A stretch of DNA of 14,118 nt. Origin: Pseudomonadota bacterium (GTDB taxonomy: Bacteria > Pseudomonadota > Gammaproteobacteria > UBA1113). Below are positions 6,804-14,118 of the stretch, piece after piece (position 1 is the first letter of the stretch; the number at the start of each line of letters is the position of its first letter). A program made the translations under genes and the position numbers. The stretch spans positions 1 to 14,118 of the forward strand of contig JAJXVQ010000020.1 in the NCBI GenBank assembly GCA_021782065.1. Direction: 5' to 3'. The notes below the pieces were generated by a model, which was not told the DNA's origin, ran no database searches, and was given only the letters and a program-made list of their open reading frames with translations.

Positions 6804-9464
6804 ATGAAAAAGAGTTTAATCGATATTGATCCTATAGAGACACAGGAGTGGGTGGACGCGTTGGCTTCCTTAATTCGTGAAGAAGGGGTTGAACGCGCCG
6901 ATTACATTTTAACGCGAGTATTAGACAAGGCACGGCGTTTGGGCGTGAATGCCCCTTTAACGAACACCGATTATGTTAATACGATAGCAACACAAGATGA
7001 AACTCCTTATCCAGGCGATCTAGCTCTGGAAGAGCGTATCAATGCTTTTATACGCTGGAATGCAATGGCGATGGTGGTGCGTGCTGCGCGTAAAGCTCCG
7101 GGCGTGGATGGCCATATTTCAACCTTCGCCTCTTCGGCTATCCTATATGAAGTGGGTCTATTGCACTTTTTTCGCAGCGTCGACGATGCATCGCATGGTG
7201 ATTGCGTTTATACGCAGGGGCATTCATCCCCAGGCTTGTATTCCTTTGCTTATTTAACGGGTTGTTTGTCAGCTAAACAACTAGACCATTTTCGTCAGGA
7301 AGTGGGCGGTGAAGGCATTTCCTCTTATCCGCATCCGTGGTTAATGCCCGGCTTTTGGCAGTTTCCGACGGTATCGATGGGTTTAGGCCCTATACAAGCA
7401 ATTTATCAAGCGCGTTTTTTAAAATATTTACATCATCGGGGCTTGCAAGATACTTCTGGCCGTAAAGTATGGGTGTTTTGCGGCGATGGGGAAATGGATG
7501 AGCCGGAATCAGTAGGCGCATTGCAGATCGCGCAAAAAGAACAGCTCGATAATCTTATTTTTGTGGTGAATTGTAATCTGCAGCGTTTAGATGGCCCCGT
7601 CCGTGGTAATGGTAAGATCATCCAAGAATTAGAAAGTCATTTTCGCGGCGTAGGCTTTAATGTGATTAAGGTTATTTGGGGCAGCGAATGGGATGAATTA
7701 TTTGCTCGTGACACGGAAGGCTTATTGCGGCTACGTATGATGGATATGAACGATGGCGATTATCAATTATTCCAAGCTAAAGATGGCGCGGTGGCCAGAG
7801 AAGTATTGTTTGGTGGCGATCCGCGTTTATTAGCCATGGTTGAACACTTATCGGACGAAACCATTTTTGAAATGCGCTATGGCGGTTTGGATCGTAAAAA
7901 AGTCTATGCTGCTTATAAACAGGCAGTGGATGCAAACAATGGTCGCCCCACGGTTATCTTGGCTAAAAGTGTTAAAGGCTACGGCTTAGGTCCAGTGGGT
8001 CAAGCGCAGAATACAGCGCACAACCAGAAAAAATTAGCTTTAGAAGATGTGACCTATATGCGCGATCGTTTAAAGATCCCATTGCAGGACAAAGAATTAG
8101 CAGAATTGCCTTATATGGAATTTACTAAAGGTTCTCCTGAATTAAATTATTTACACCAGCAGCGTAAAGCGCTAGGTGGCCATTTCCCTAAACGCAAACT
8201 GACAGAAGGCAGCTTAACGTTGCCAGAAGCACCGCTGTGGGAGCCGCATTGGCAGGGTAGTCAGGATAGAGAATATTCTACCACCATGGCTTTTGTGCGT
8301 ATCTTAAGTAGTTTATTAAAGGATAAAAACATCAAAGATAGAATTGTACCCATTGTTGCCGATGAGTCGCGTACTTTTGGTATGGAGGGGTTGTTTCGTC
8401 AATTGGGTATTTATTCAGTAGAGGGGCAATTGTATAAACCTGTTGATTCCGGTGAATTGATGTATTATAAAGAAGATATCAAAGGACAACTCTTGGAAGA
8501 AGGTTTGACAGAAGCAGGTGCTTTTTCTTCCTGGTTGGCGGCGGCTACGTCTTACAACACCAATCAATTGGCGATGTTGCCTTTTTATATTTATTATTCC
8601 ATGTTTGGCTTTCAACGCATTGGCGATTTGGCCTGGGCTGCAGGTGATCAAAAAGCACGCGGCTTTTTAATAGGCGCTACCGCTGGCCGTACGACTTTGT
8701 CTGGTGAAGGCTTACAACATGAAGATGGTCATAGCCATGTCATGGCAGGATTAATACCGAATTGCATCAGTTACGACCCTACTTTTCATTACGAATTAGC
8801 CGTCATTATGGAAGAGGGATTACGTCGTATGTATGGTGTAGGGGATGATGTGTATTATTACATCACCGTCATGAATGAAAACTATCTGCATCCTGCCATG
8901 CCGGAAGGCGTGCGCGAGGGCATTATACGTGGTTTGTATTGTTTGGAAAAAGTAGCAGCAACACAAAAGCCTACAGTGCAGTTATTAGGCTCCGGTACTA
9001 TTCTGCGCGAAGTGATTGCGGCTAAAGCGCTATTGCAAAACTATGGTGTAGAAGCCCAAGTGTGGAGCGCTCCCAGCTTTAATGAATTATATAGAGAAGC
9101 TTGGGCCATAGAGCGCGATAATCGCTTGCATCCTGAAGCAACCGCTAAAGTGCCTTATGTCACGCAATGCTTAGCGCCTACCAAAGGTCCTATTGTAGCC
9201 GCTACCGATTATGTGCGTGCTTATGCTGAACCCATACGTGCTTATTTGGATGATCGCTCTTATACGGTATTGGGTACAGATGGTTTTGGTCGCAGCGATA
9301 CCCGACGTGCTTTGCGCCAGTTCTTTGAAGTCGATAGCAATACGATTGCTTATGCCAGCTTAAAAGCTTTATACGATGAAAAAGCAATCGAGCTAAAAGT
9401 GCTGCAAAAAGCGATGAAAGATCTAGGAATTAATCCCAATAAAGAAAATCCCGTAAAATGTTAA
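6804..9464 (+). CDS. aceE: Pyruvate dehydrogenase E1 component, homodimeric type
   Basis: This thiamine-diphosphate enzyme decarboxylates pyruvate and reductively acetylates the lipoyl groups of AceF, linking glycolysis or amino-acid breakdown to acetyl-CoA. The 886 residues match the E. coli length (887) almost exactly, offset by two. The ThDP/Mg motif starts at GDGEMDEPES (D228) and ends with N256-C-N258. Active-site His residues are H104 (GHISTFAS) and H140 (YTQGHSSPG). Later family blocks are complete: NTAHNQKK, DESRTFGMEGLFRQLG, FYIYYSMFGFQRIGD, GEGLQHEDGHSH and VMNENY-x(3)-AMPEG. ATG 6804 directly follows the ampE stop (TAAATG); the ribosome binding site is the modest AGAGAG at the end of ampE, suggesting translational coupling. 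aceF follows after 11 bases. No sign of damage. Confidence 0.98.
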   Translation: MKKSLIDIDPIETQEWVDALASLIREEGVERADYILTRVLDKARRLGVNAPLTNTDYVNTIATQDETPYPGDLALEERINAFIRWNAMAMVVRAARKAPGVDGHISTFASSAILYEVGLLHFFRSVDDASHGDCVYTQGHSSPGLYSFAYLTGCLSAKQLDHFRQEVGGEGISSYPHPWLMPGFWQFPTVSMGLGPIQAIYQARFLKYLHHRGLQDTSGRKVWVFCGDGEMDEPESVGALQIAQKEQLDNLIFVVNCNLQRLDGPVRGNGKIIQELESHFRGVGFNVIKVIWGSEWDELFARDTEGLLRLRMMDMNDGDYQLFQAKDGAVAREVLFGGDPRLLAMVEHLSDETIFEMRYGGLDRKKVYAAYKQAVDANNGRPTVILAKSVKGYGLGPVGQAQNTAHNQKKLALEDVTYMRDRLKIPLQDKELAELPYMEFTKGSPELNYLHQQRKALGGHFPKRKLTEGSLTLPEAPLWEPHWQGSQDREYSTTMAFVRILSSLLKDKNIKDRIVPIVADESRTFGMEGLFRQLGIYSVEGQLYKPVDSGELMYYKEDIKGQLLEEGLTEAGAFSSWLAAATSYNTNQLAMLPFYIYYSMFGFQRIGDLAWAAGDQKARGFLIGATAGRTTLSGEGLQHEDGHSHVMAGLIPNCISYDPTFHYELAVIMEEGLRRMYGVGDDVYYYITVMNENYLHPAMPEGVREGIIRGLYCLEKVAATQKPTVQLLGSGTILREVIAAKALLQNYGVEAQVWSAPSFNELYREAWAIERDNRLHPEATAKVPYVTQCLAPTKGPIVAATDYVRAYAEPIRAYLDDRSYTVLGTDGFGRSDTRRALRQFFEVDSNTIAYASLKALYDEKAIELKVLQKAMKDLGINPNKENPVKC

Positions 9465-9475
9465 GAGGTTTATAG

Positions 9476-10726
9476 ATGCCAAACATAATAGAAGTAAAAG
9501 TTCCGGACATTGGGCAGAGTGAAGCGGTTGATGTCATCGAAGTATTAGTGAAGGTAGGCGATATGCTCGCCGTTGAGGATCCGATCATTACATTAGAATC
9601 CGATAAAGCCAGTATGGATGTACCCAGCCCTTATGCGGGGGTAGTAGAAAGTATCAACATTAAAGTAGGCGATAAGGTGACGGAAGGTAGTGTTATCTTA
9701 TCGTTAAAGACCGAAGCCAGTGCAGAAAAAAGCGGAGAAAAACCGACGAAAGAAGAAAAACTCGTTGATAAAAAAGAAACGGAAGTAACAGTAGCGCCTG
9801 TAGCCTCCGTGGCTAAAGAAACGGTGCAACCCCCTATTGCCGATAGTCTACACGCTGGTCCTGCGGTCAGACGATTGGCGCGTGAGTTAGATTTAGACTT
9901 AAGACAAATTCCCGCGACTGGGCCTAAGGGTCGTATTTCAAAAGAAGACGTTAAAGCTTATGTACAATCCCGTATGCAAGGCGGTGGTGGTTTTGCATTC
10001 CCTCCTGCGCCGCAAATTGATTTTGCGCAATTTGGACTTATTACCATACAGCCTTTGTCTAAAATTAAAAAATTATCGGGTGCTAATCTACATCGCAATT
10101 GGGTCACTATTCCGCATGTGACTCAATTTGATGAAGCCGATATTACGAATTTAGAAGCTTTTAGAGCCGAGCATAAGGCAGAAGTGGAAAAACAAGGCTT
10201 TAAGTTAACACCTTTGGTATTTATCATGAAAGCGGTTGCAGCGGTATTGAAAAAAATGCCGCAATTTAATGCGTCTTTGTCTGCCGATGGCGCTTCTATG
10301 GTATTAAAACAATATATACATTTAGGTGTGGCTGTGGATACACCCAATGGTTTAGTAGTGCCAGTAGTGCGTGATGTAGACAAAAAGTCCGTGTTGGAAT
10401 TGGCGGCAGAATTGGCCAGTATCAGCGAGCGCGCACGCAATAAAGCTTTAAAAACACCCGAATTGCAGGGCAGTTCATTCAGCATTTCTAGCTTGGGCGG
10501 CATAGGCGGTACGGCTTTTACGCCTATTATCAATGCACCCGACGTGGCCATTTTAGGAGTGTCTAAGTCTAGCTATAAACCAGTGTACGATAAAGGCAGT
10601 TTTGTGCCACGGTTAATGTTGCCTTTGTCTTTATCTTATGATCACCGCGTGATTGATGGCGCCGATGGCGCGCGCTTTTGTAGACAATTGGTGGAATATG
10701 TAGAAGGTGTTCCGCTTAGCTTTTAA
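9476..10726 (+). CDS. aceF: Pyruvate dehydrogenase E2 component (dihydrolipoyl acetyltransferase) with one lipoyl domain
   Basis: The E2 core transfers the acetyl group from lipoyl-lysine to CoA and binds E1 and E3. Domains: one lipoyl domain (2-80) with lipoyl-lysine K44 in ESDKAS; a charged, Pro/Ala/Val linker (about 81-125); the peripheral-subunit-binding domain (127-163, GPAVRRLARELDLDL...GPKGRISKEDV); and the catalytic domain (about 185-416) with SLSYDHRVIDGADGARF holding H390 and D394. E. coli AceF has three lipoyl domains; one domain in 416 residues is a known shorter form, not a truncation. AGAGG at 9464-9468 is well placed. It is co-transcribed with aceE by all appearances. A palindromic element begins one base after its stop codon. 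Confidence 0.97.
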   Translation: MPNIIEVKVPDIGQSEAVDVIEVLVKVGDMLAVEDPIITLESDKASMDVPSPYAGVVESINIKVGDKVTEGSVILSLKTEASAEKSGEKPTKEEKLVDKKETEVTVAPVASVAKETVQPPIADSLHAGPAVRRLARELDLDLRQIPATGPKGRISKEDVKAYVQSRMQGGGGFAFPPAPQIDFAQFGLITIQPLSKIKKLSGANLHRNWVTIPHVTQFDEADITNLEAFRAEHKAEVEKQGFKLTPLVFIMKAVAAVLKKMPQFNASLSADGASMVLKQYIHLGVAVDTPNGLVVPVVRDVDKKSVLELAAELASISERARNKALKTPELQGSSFSISSLGGIGGTAFTPIINAPDVAILGVSKSSYKPVYDKGSFVPRLMLPLSLSYDHRVIDGADGARFCRQLVEYVEGVPLSF

Positions 10727-10855
10727 ATATACTCTTCGCAGTTGCTTCTTAGGTTTTGTTGCCTTCGCCCATCTCGCCCTAGTCATGTAGAGTACTATAC
10801 GCCTGGGGCTCGAGAGCTCGGCGCCTCGCCTAAAAAGCAACTGCTATGAGTATAT
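10727..10855. repeat. 129-bp imperfect palindrome (MITE-like) between aceF and lpd
   Basis: The outer arms 10727-10753 and 10829-10855 are inverted copies matching at 24 of 27 positions, starting ATATACTC and ending GAGTATAT. The interior is also partly self-complementary around AGTACT (10791-10796), with GCCCTAG on one side and CTGGGGC on the other, so transcribed RNA could fold into one long hairpin. The interior also contains CGAGAGCTCG and GGCGCC. It encodes nothing recognisable. It looks like a small non-autonomous mobile element inserted in the operon, which could reduce readthrough into lpd or protect the mRNA end. Confidence 0.7.
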
Positions 10856-10900
10856 ACATTGATATGAAGAATATAGGTATTAAATAAATAGGAGACAGCA

Positions 10901-12328
10901 GTGAGTACAGCAAATAAATTACATTTTCCTTTGGTTGTGATTGGTAGTGGTCCTGGTGGTTACACCGCAGCATTCAGAGCCGCCGATCTAGGGTTAAAAG
11001 TATTATTAATAGAGCAATATGCAGCGATAGGTGGTGTATGCCTAAACGTAGGCTGTATTCCTTCTAAGGCTTTATTACATAGCGCCAAAGTTATAGACGA
11101 AGCGCATGATATAAAATCCTGGGGTATAGAGTTTGCCGCACCTAAAGTGAATACACAAACCTTAAAAGCGGCTAAGGATAAAGTCGTAGGTCGTTTAACC
11201 GGGGGGTTAAAAGCGTTGGCCAAACAACGTGGCGTGACAATTCTACAAGGGGTGGCGCAATTTGAAAATGATACAACGATTACCGTTACCACTGCCGAAG
11301 GTAAGCAAACAGTGCAGTTTGATGATGTAATTATTGCGGCTGGTTCTAGACCAGTAAAACTACCTTTCTTACCAGATGATCCACGCATCATCGACTCAAC
11401 TGGCGCATTGGAATTAGCCAAGGTTGATGGCAATATGTTGGTGATAGGCGGTGGTATCATCGGCTTGGAAATGGCTACAGTCTATAGAGCGCTGGGTTGT
11501 AAGATCACCATAGTGGAATTAATGGATGGTTTAATGCCGGGTGCAGACAGAGACTTAATTAAGCCTTTCCATAAATTTGTTGCCAAACAGTATGAACAAA
11601 TTCTATTGAAAACAAAAGTCACAAACGTAGAAGCTAAAAAAGATGGTTTATGGGTAACTTTCGAAGGGGAGGGCGCCCCCAGTGAACCACAATGTTTTGA
11701 TCAAATTTTATCGGCAGTGGGTCGTCGATCGAATAGCGATCGTTTAGGCTTAGACAAAACGACGATTAAAGTGAATGAACGCGGTTTTATAGATGTGGAC
11801 ACACAGATGAAAACCAGTGCTGCTCATATCTACGCTATAGGCGATATTGTTGGTCAACCTATGTTGGCGCATAAAGCGGTTGCTGAAGCGCGCGTGGCAG
11901 CAGAAGTGATTTCTGGCTTAAAACATTATTTTACACCAACCTGTATTCCTTCAGTGGCTTATACCGACCCCGAAGTGGCCTGGACAGGCGTGACCGAAGA
12001 ACAAGCCAAAGCACAGGGTTTGAATTACGGTACTGCTACTTTCCCCTGGCTGGCCAGTGGCCGTGCGTTGAGTATGGCACGCGATGAAGGCTTAACCAAA
12101 TTGATTGTCGATAAGGATAATCATAAAGTTATCGGTGCCGGTATTGTGGGGCCTAATGCAGGCGAATTGATCAGCGAGTTGTGTTTGGCTATAGAGATGG
12201 GCGCCGATGTGGAAGATATCGCTTTAACCATCCACCCGCATCCGACCTTATCTGAAAGCGTGGCGATGGCAGCAGAAATTTTCGAGGGCACCGTGACCGA
12301 TTTATACATGCCTAAGAAGAAGTCGTAA
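10901..12328 (+). CDS. lpd: Dihydrolipoyl dehydrogenase, E3 component
   Basis: An FAD flavoprotein that reoxidises the dihydrolipoyl groups of E2 and reduces NAD+. It normally also serves 2-oxoglutarate dehydrogenase and the glycine cleavage system. The 475 residues show the FAD motif GSGPGGYTAA (15-24), the redox disulfide C47/C52 in GGVCLNVGCIPS, the NAD-binding motif VIGGGIIGLEMA, the second FAD motif IYAIGDIVG, and the C-terminal interface HPHPTLSE with H447 and E452 as catalytic pair. GTG is used as start, supported by AGGAG at 10890-10894. It is separated from aceF by the palindrome and about 45 bases that might hold a separate promoter, though I see no good -35/-10 pair. A hairpin follows the stop. 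Confidence 0.98.
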   Translation: MSTANKLHFPLVVIGSGPGGYTAAFRAADLGLKVLLIEQYAAIGGVCLNVGCIPSKALLHSAKVIDEAHDIKSWGIEFAAPKVNTQTLKAAKDKVVGRLTGGLKALAKQRGVTILQGVAQFENDTTITVTTAEGKQTVQFDDVIIAAGSRPVKLPFLPDDPRIIDSTGALELAKVDGNMLVIGGGIIGLEMATVYRALGCKITIVELMDGLMPGADRDLIKPFHKFVAKQYEQILLKTKVTNVEAKKDGLWVTFEGEGAPSEPQCFDQILSAVGRRSNSDRLGLDKTTIKVNERGFIDVDTQMKTSAAHIYAIGDIVGQPMLAHKAVAEARVAAEVISGLKHYFTPTCIPSVAYTDPEVAWTGVTEEQAKAQGLNYGTATFPWLASGRALSMARDEGLTKLIVDKDNHKVIGAGIVGPNAGELISELCLAIEMGADVEDIALTIHPHPTLSESVAMAAEIFEGTVTDLYMPKKKS

Positions 12329-12335
12329 CACCTGT

Positions 12336-12360
12336 AGGGGCGGCTCCGCGAGCCGCCCTT
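12336..12360 (+). terminator. GC-rich hairpin after lpd, likely terminator or REP-like repeat
   Basis: GGGCGGCTC (12338-12346) pairs perfectly with GAGCCGCCC (12350-12358) across a 3-base loop, and A12336/T12360 can extend the stem. Only TTCT follows, so it is not a textbook T-tract terminator. It lies 7 bases after the lpd stop, where the operon should end. The motif also resembles dispersed GGGGCGGC/GCCGCCCC repeats seen in many genomes. Confidence 0.6.
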
Positions 12361-12399
12361 CTAAGTAGTCCTGTGTCATTCTAGTTTACTGCATTAGTC

Positions 12400-12413
12400 G
12401 GAGAATCATCATA
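12400..12413 (+). promoter_or_regulatory. Ribosome binding site and probable AUA start of dusA
   Basis: GGAG (12400-12403) is followed after 7 bases by ATA (12411-12413), in frame with dusA. The 10 codons from there to ATG 12441 read (M)ENHLLSIAP, which is the conserved beta-strand start of DusA proteins (xLSVAPMxDWTDRH). No ATG, GTG or TTG lies in this frame between the ribosome binding site and 12441; the only alternative is CTG at 12423, 19 bases from the GGAG. Confidence 0.45.
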
Positions 12414-12440
12414 GAAAATCACCTGTTATCTATAGCACCA

Positions 12441-13370
12441 ATGATGGATTACACCGATAGGCACTATCGTTATTTGATGCGTCTATTGTGCCCCCGAGTA
12501 TTGCTGTATACGGAAATGGTAACCGCGATGGCATTGGCACATGGAGATGTAGAGCGCTTACTTATTTTCGATAAGGCGGAACATCCGCTGGTGTTGCAAT
12601 TAGGTGGTTCCAATCCACGGTTATTAGCACAAGCAACGCGCTTAGCCGCTGAATACGGCTACGATGCTGTGAATTTGAATGTAGGCTGCCCTAGCCCTAG
12701 GGTGCAAGAAGGACGTTTTGGCGCTTGTTTAATGGCGGAGCCTCAGCTAGTAGCGGAGTGTGTTGTAGCTATGCAAGAGGCGAGTTCTTTGCCCGTTACC
12801 GTTAAAACCCGCTTAGGCATAGGCCGTGCCGAAGTAGCTGAATTACTTTATCCCCTAATTGAAAGATTAGCAGTAGCTAAGGTGACCACCTTTATTATTC
12901 ATGCACGCAATGCGTGGTTAGAAGGTTTAAGCCCCAAGGAAAATCGCACGGTGCCGCCTTTAAATTACGATGCTGTCTATCAATTGCAACGAGACTTTTC
13001 CGAGTTATCTTTTGTGTTGAATGGCGGCATGCAAAGTTTGGAAGATATAGTATGTTTGGCGCCGCAATTTAGCGGAGTGATGATAGGGCGTGCGGCCTAT
13101 CATGATCCTTATCTTATTGCGAAGGCTGAACGTGCTTTATATCCAATAGATATTTCCTTACCTAATCGCACTGAAGTCGTTCGCCTTTATTATCATTATG
13201 CTAGCGAGCAGTTGGCTAGTGGTTCGCGTCTTTATCCCTTACTAAAACCTTTATTGGGTTTATTTTTAGGGGAGCCTAAAGGTCGCCTGTGGAGGCGGCT
13301 CTTAAGCGGGGTGGGGCAGGAAAATCCAAAAATCATTTTGCAGGCTTTGGAAGCAGTGACGGCAGCCTAA
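12441..13370 (+). CDS. dusA: tRNA-dihydrouridine synthase DusA (U20/U20a)
   Basis: An FMN enzyme that reduces uridine in the tRNA D-loop using NADPH. From ATG 12441 it has 309 residues. Blocks typical of the DusA subgroup are MDYTDRHYRYLMRLL, LLYTEMVT, LQLGGSNP, NLNVGCPSPRVQEGRFGACL (catalytic C96), VTVKTRLGI, FIIHARNAWLEGLSPKENR, VLNGGM and GVMIGRAAYHDP. The SPKENR and RVQEGRFGACL motifs separate it from DusB and DusC. The canonical start at 12441 omits the conserved SIAP strand, which is encoded just upstream, so translation probably begins at ATA 12411, giving 319 residues. The 12441 coordinate is the conservative choice. Its stop overlaps, tail to tail, the end of the minus-strand transpeptidase remnant. 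Confidence 0.95.
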   Translation: MMDYTDRHYRYLMRLLCPRVLLYTEMVTAMALAHGDVERLLIFDKAEHPLVLQLGGSNPRLLAQATRLAAEYGYDAVNLNVGCPSPRVQEGRFGACLMAEPQLVAECVVAMQEASSLPVTVKTRLGIGRAEVAELLYPLIERLAVAKVTTFIIHARNAWLEGLSPKENRTVPPLNYDAVYQLQRDFSELSFVLNGGMQSLEDIVCLAPQFSGVMIGRAAYHDPYLIAKAERALYPIDISLPNRTEVVRLYYHYASEQLASGSRLYPLLKPLLGLFLGEPKGRLWRRLLSGVGQENPKIILQALEAVTAA

Positions 13371-13573
13371 TATGGCCTAATAATCACTGGCGTATTACCT
13401 ACATCCACAAACTGTGTATTTAACCATTTTGCATCTTCAGTCAGCAGACGTATGCAACCGTGGCTGGCATGGTACCCTGTAACCTTGGGCGAACCATGCA
13501 AGGTAGTTTCATTGATGTTGAAACACACTATTGGCATTTTCCTGCGCATTTCGTTATAATGTCGCCTTGTCAT
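13367..13573 (-). pseudogene. C-terminal remnant of a YkuD-type L,D-transpeptidase
   Basis: The 68-residue minus-strand frame contains LHGSPKVTGYHASHGCIRL followed by DAKWLN-x(2)-FVDVGNTPVI, the catalytic end of L,D-transpeptidases (ErfK/YbiS/YkuD), with nucleophile C40 and H38. These enzymes form 3-3 peptidoglycan cross-links or attach proteins in the periplasm. The family domain is about twice as long and has a signal peptide or lipobox; both are missing. Resemblance to the family starts around residue 11 (MPIVCFN), the preceding residues do not fit, and I see no ribosome binding site before ATG 13573. It is best read as a gene that lost its 5' half, with the ndk promoter now at the break. 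Confidence 0.65.
13531..13560 (+). promoter_or_regulatory. Sigma70 promoter of ndk
   Basis: TTGGCA (13531-13536, 5 of 6 to consensus) and a perfect TATAAT (13555-13560) are 18 bases apart. Transcription would start near 13567 and give a leader of about 30 bases before ndk. The promoter lies within the minus-strand L,D-transpeptidase remnant. Confidence 0.7.
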
Positions 13574-13598
13574 TATTTTTTAATATAAGAGGAAAGTC

Positions 13599-14021
13599 AT
13601 GTCTGTAGAAAAAACATTGTCTATTATCAAGCCAGATGCAGTCCGTAAAAACGTTATCGGACAAATTCTGTCTAAATTTGAGGCTAATAGCCTAAAAGTT
13701 GCGGCTATGAAGATGAAGCATTTGACCAAGGCCGAGGCTGAATCCTTTTATGCAGAGCATAAAGAGCGTGGCTTTTTTGGCGATTTAGTGCGTTTTATGG
13801 TTTCCGGTCCGGTAGTGGTATTGGTTTTAGCTGGTCCTGACGCCATCCTAAAAAACCGTCAATTGATGGGTGCTACGGATCCTAAAAAAGCAGAGCCAGG
13901 TACGATTCGTGCTGATTTTGCAGATAGCATAGATGAGAATGCCGTACATGGTTCAGATTCTGCTGCTGCTGCAACGAGAGAAATTGCTTTCTTTTTTGAC
14001 GCCGCAGAAGTAGTTCATTAA
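13599..14021 (+). CDS. ndk: Nucleoside diphosphate kinase
   Basis: It transfers the gamma phosphate between nucleoside triphosphates and diphosphates through a phospho-histidine, balancing the NTP and dNTP pools in the cytoplasm. The 140 residues fit the bacterial family length. Visible motifs are [10 protein letters not shown] (K11), [35 protein letters not shown] and the active site NAVHGSDS with phospho-acceptor H117. AGAGGAAA (13588-13595) is a good ribosome binding site for ATG 13599. It appears to be transcribed alone from its own promoter, with a large hairpin 17 bases after the stop. Confidence 0.98.
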   Translation: MSVEKTLSIIKPDAVRKNVIGQILSKFEANSLKVAAMKMKHLTKAEAESFYAEHKERGFFGDLVRFMVSGPVVVLVLAGPDAILKNRQLMGATDPKKAEPGTIRADFADSIDENAVHGSDSAAAATREIAFFFDAAEVVH

Positions 14022-14038
14022 ATATATCTACTCTTTCT

Positions 14039-14106
14039 ATCCGCTCCCTGACGGTCGCGGCTCGGTTATAAACGATACATTGAGCCGTGACCGTCAGGGA
14101 GCGGAT
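14039..14106. repeat. 25-bp near-perfect inverted repeat after ndk
   Basis: Arms 14039-14063 and 14082-14106 match at 24 of 25 positions, with an 18-base AT-rich spacer between them. The arms contain CCGCTCCCTGACGGTC. There is no T-tract, so although it may end or protect the ndk transcript, it looks more like a dispersed palindromic repeat. Outer sequences (TAAATATA before it, GGGTATAC after it) resemble those of the palindrome at 10727-10855. Confidence 0.75.
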
Positions 14107-14118
14107 GAATGGGTATAC

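Noticed and set aside
10123..10551. 142-residue minus-strand open frame within aceF
   Set aside because: Antisense shadow of the AceF catalytic domain; composition is explained by the sense codons.
10631..10840. Minus-strand open frame across the aceF end and the palindrome
   Set aside because: It is formed by the repeat and the aceF antisense strand; no protein similarity seen.
10856..10900. Possible separate promoter for lpd (TTGATA at 10859-10864, TATTAA at 10878-10883)
   Set aside because: The 13-base spacing is too short for a sigma70 promoter and the region is too AT-rich for the match to mean much.
10960..11460. 166-residue minus-strand open frame within lpd
   Set aside because: Its sequence is the antisense shadow of well-conserved lpd codons, with no ribosome binding site or family features.
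1..14118. CRISPR arrays, tRNA or rRNA genes
   Set aside because: No regularly spaced direct repeats and no tRNA-like or rRNA-like sequence were seen on either strand.

Overview
The window looks like chromosome from a gammaproteobacterium of moderate to low GC. The block ampD-ampE-aceE-aceF-lpd matches the E. coli order (ampD-ampE-aroP-pdhR-aceE-aceF-lpd) with aroP and pdhR missing, and dusA and ndk are of gammaproteobacterial type. Several decayed genes, a transposase end and palindromic repeats, together with the style of hybrid kinase, suggest a host-associated lineage such as Legionellales. That placement is an inference, not a proof.

Layout. Positions 1-765 are a degraded border: the 5' end of an IS630-type transposase on the minus strand, a C-terminal gene fragment, and a frameshifted N-terminal piece of a membrane protein resembling a cation:proton antiporter. 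Positions 766-5278 hold a tight three-gene cassette: (i) a GNAT-fold protein with LuxI/LasI-like sequence features, (ii) a 111-residue protein matching only the N-terminal part of S-adenosylhomocysteine hydrolase (SAHH), and (iii) a 1167-residue soluble hybrid sensor kinase with two complete kinase cores, three receiver domains and a degenerate Hpt domain. The overlaps and strong ribosome binding sites suggest one transcript. I read this as a possible small-molecule signalling module (synthase-like protein, SAM-pathway-like accessory, multi-receiver kinase), and it is the most interesting part of the window.

Positions 5366-12328 carry AmpD and AmpE (cell-wall recycling and signalling), followed without a gap by the three pyruvate dehydrogenase complex subunits: AceE (E1), AceF (E2, with a single lipoyl domain) and Lpd (E3). 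A 129-bp imperfect palindrome sits between aceF and lpd, and a GC-rich hairpin follows lpd.

Positions 12411-14118 carry dusA, whose conserved N-terminus appears to begin at a non-canonical AUA codon; a minus-strand remnant of a YkuD-type L,D-transpeptidase; ndk, with a recognisable promoter lying inside that remnant; and a near-perfect 25-bp inverted repeat after ndk. The two palindromic elements share similar outer ends and may belong to one family of small mobile repeats.
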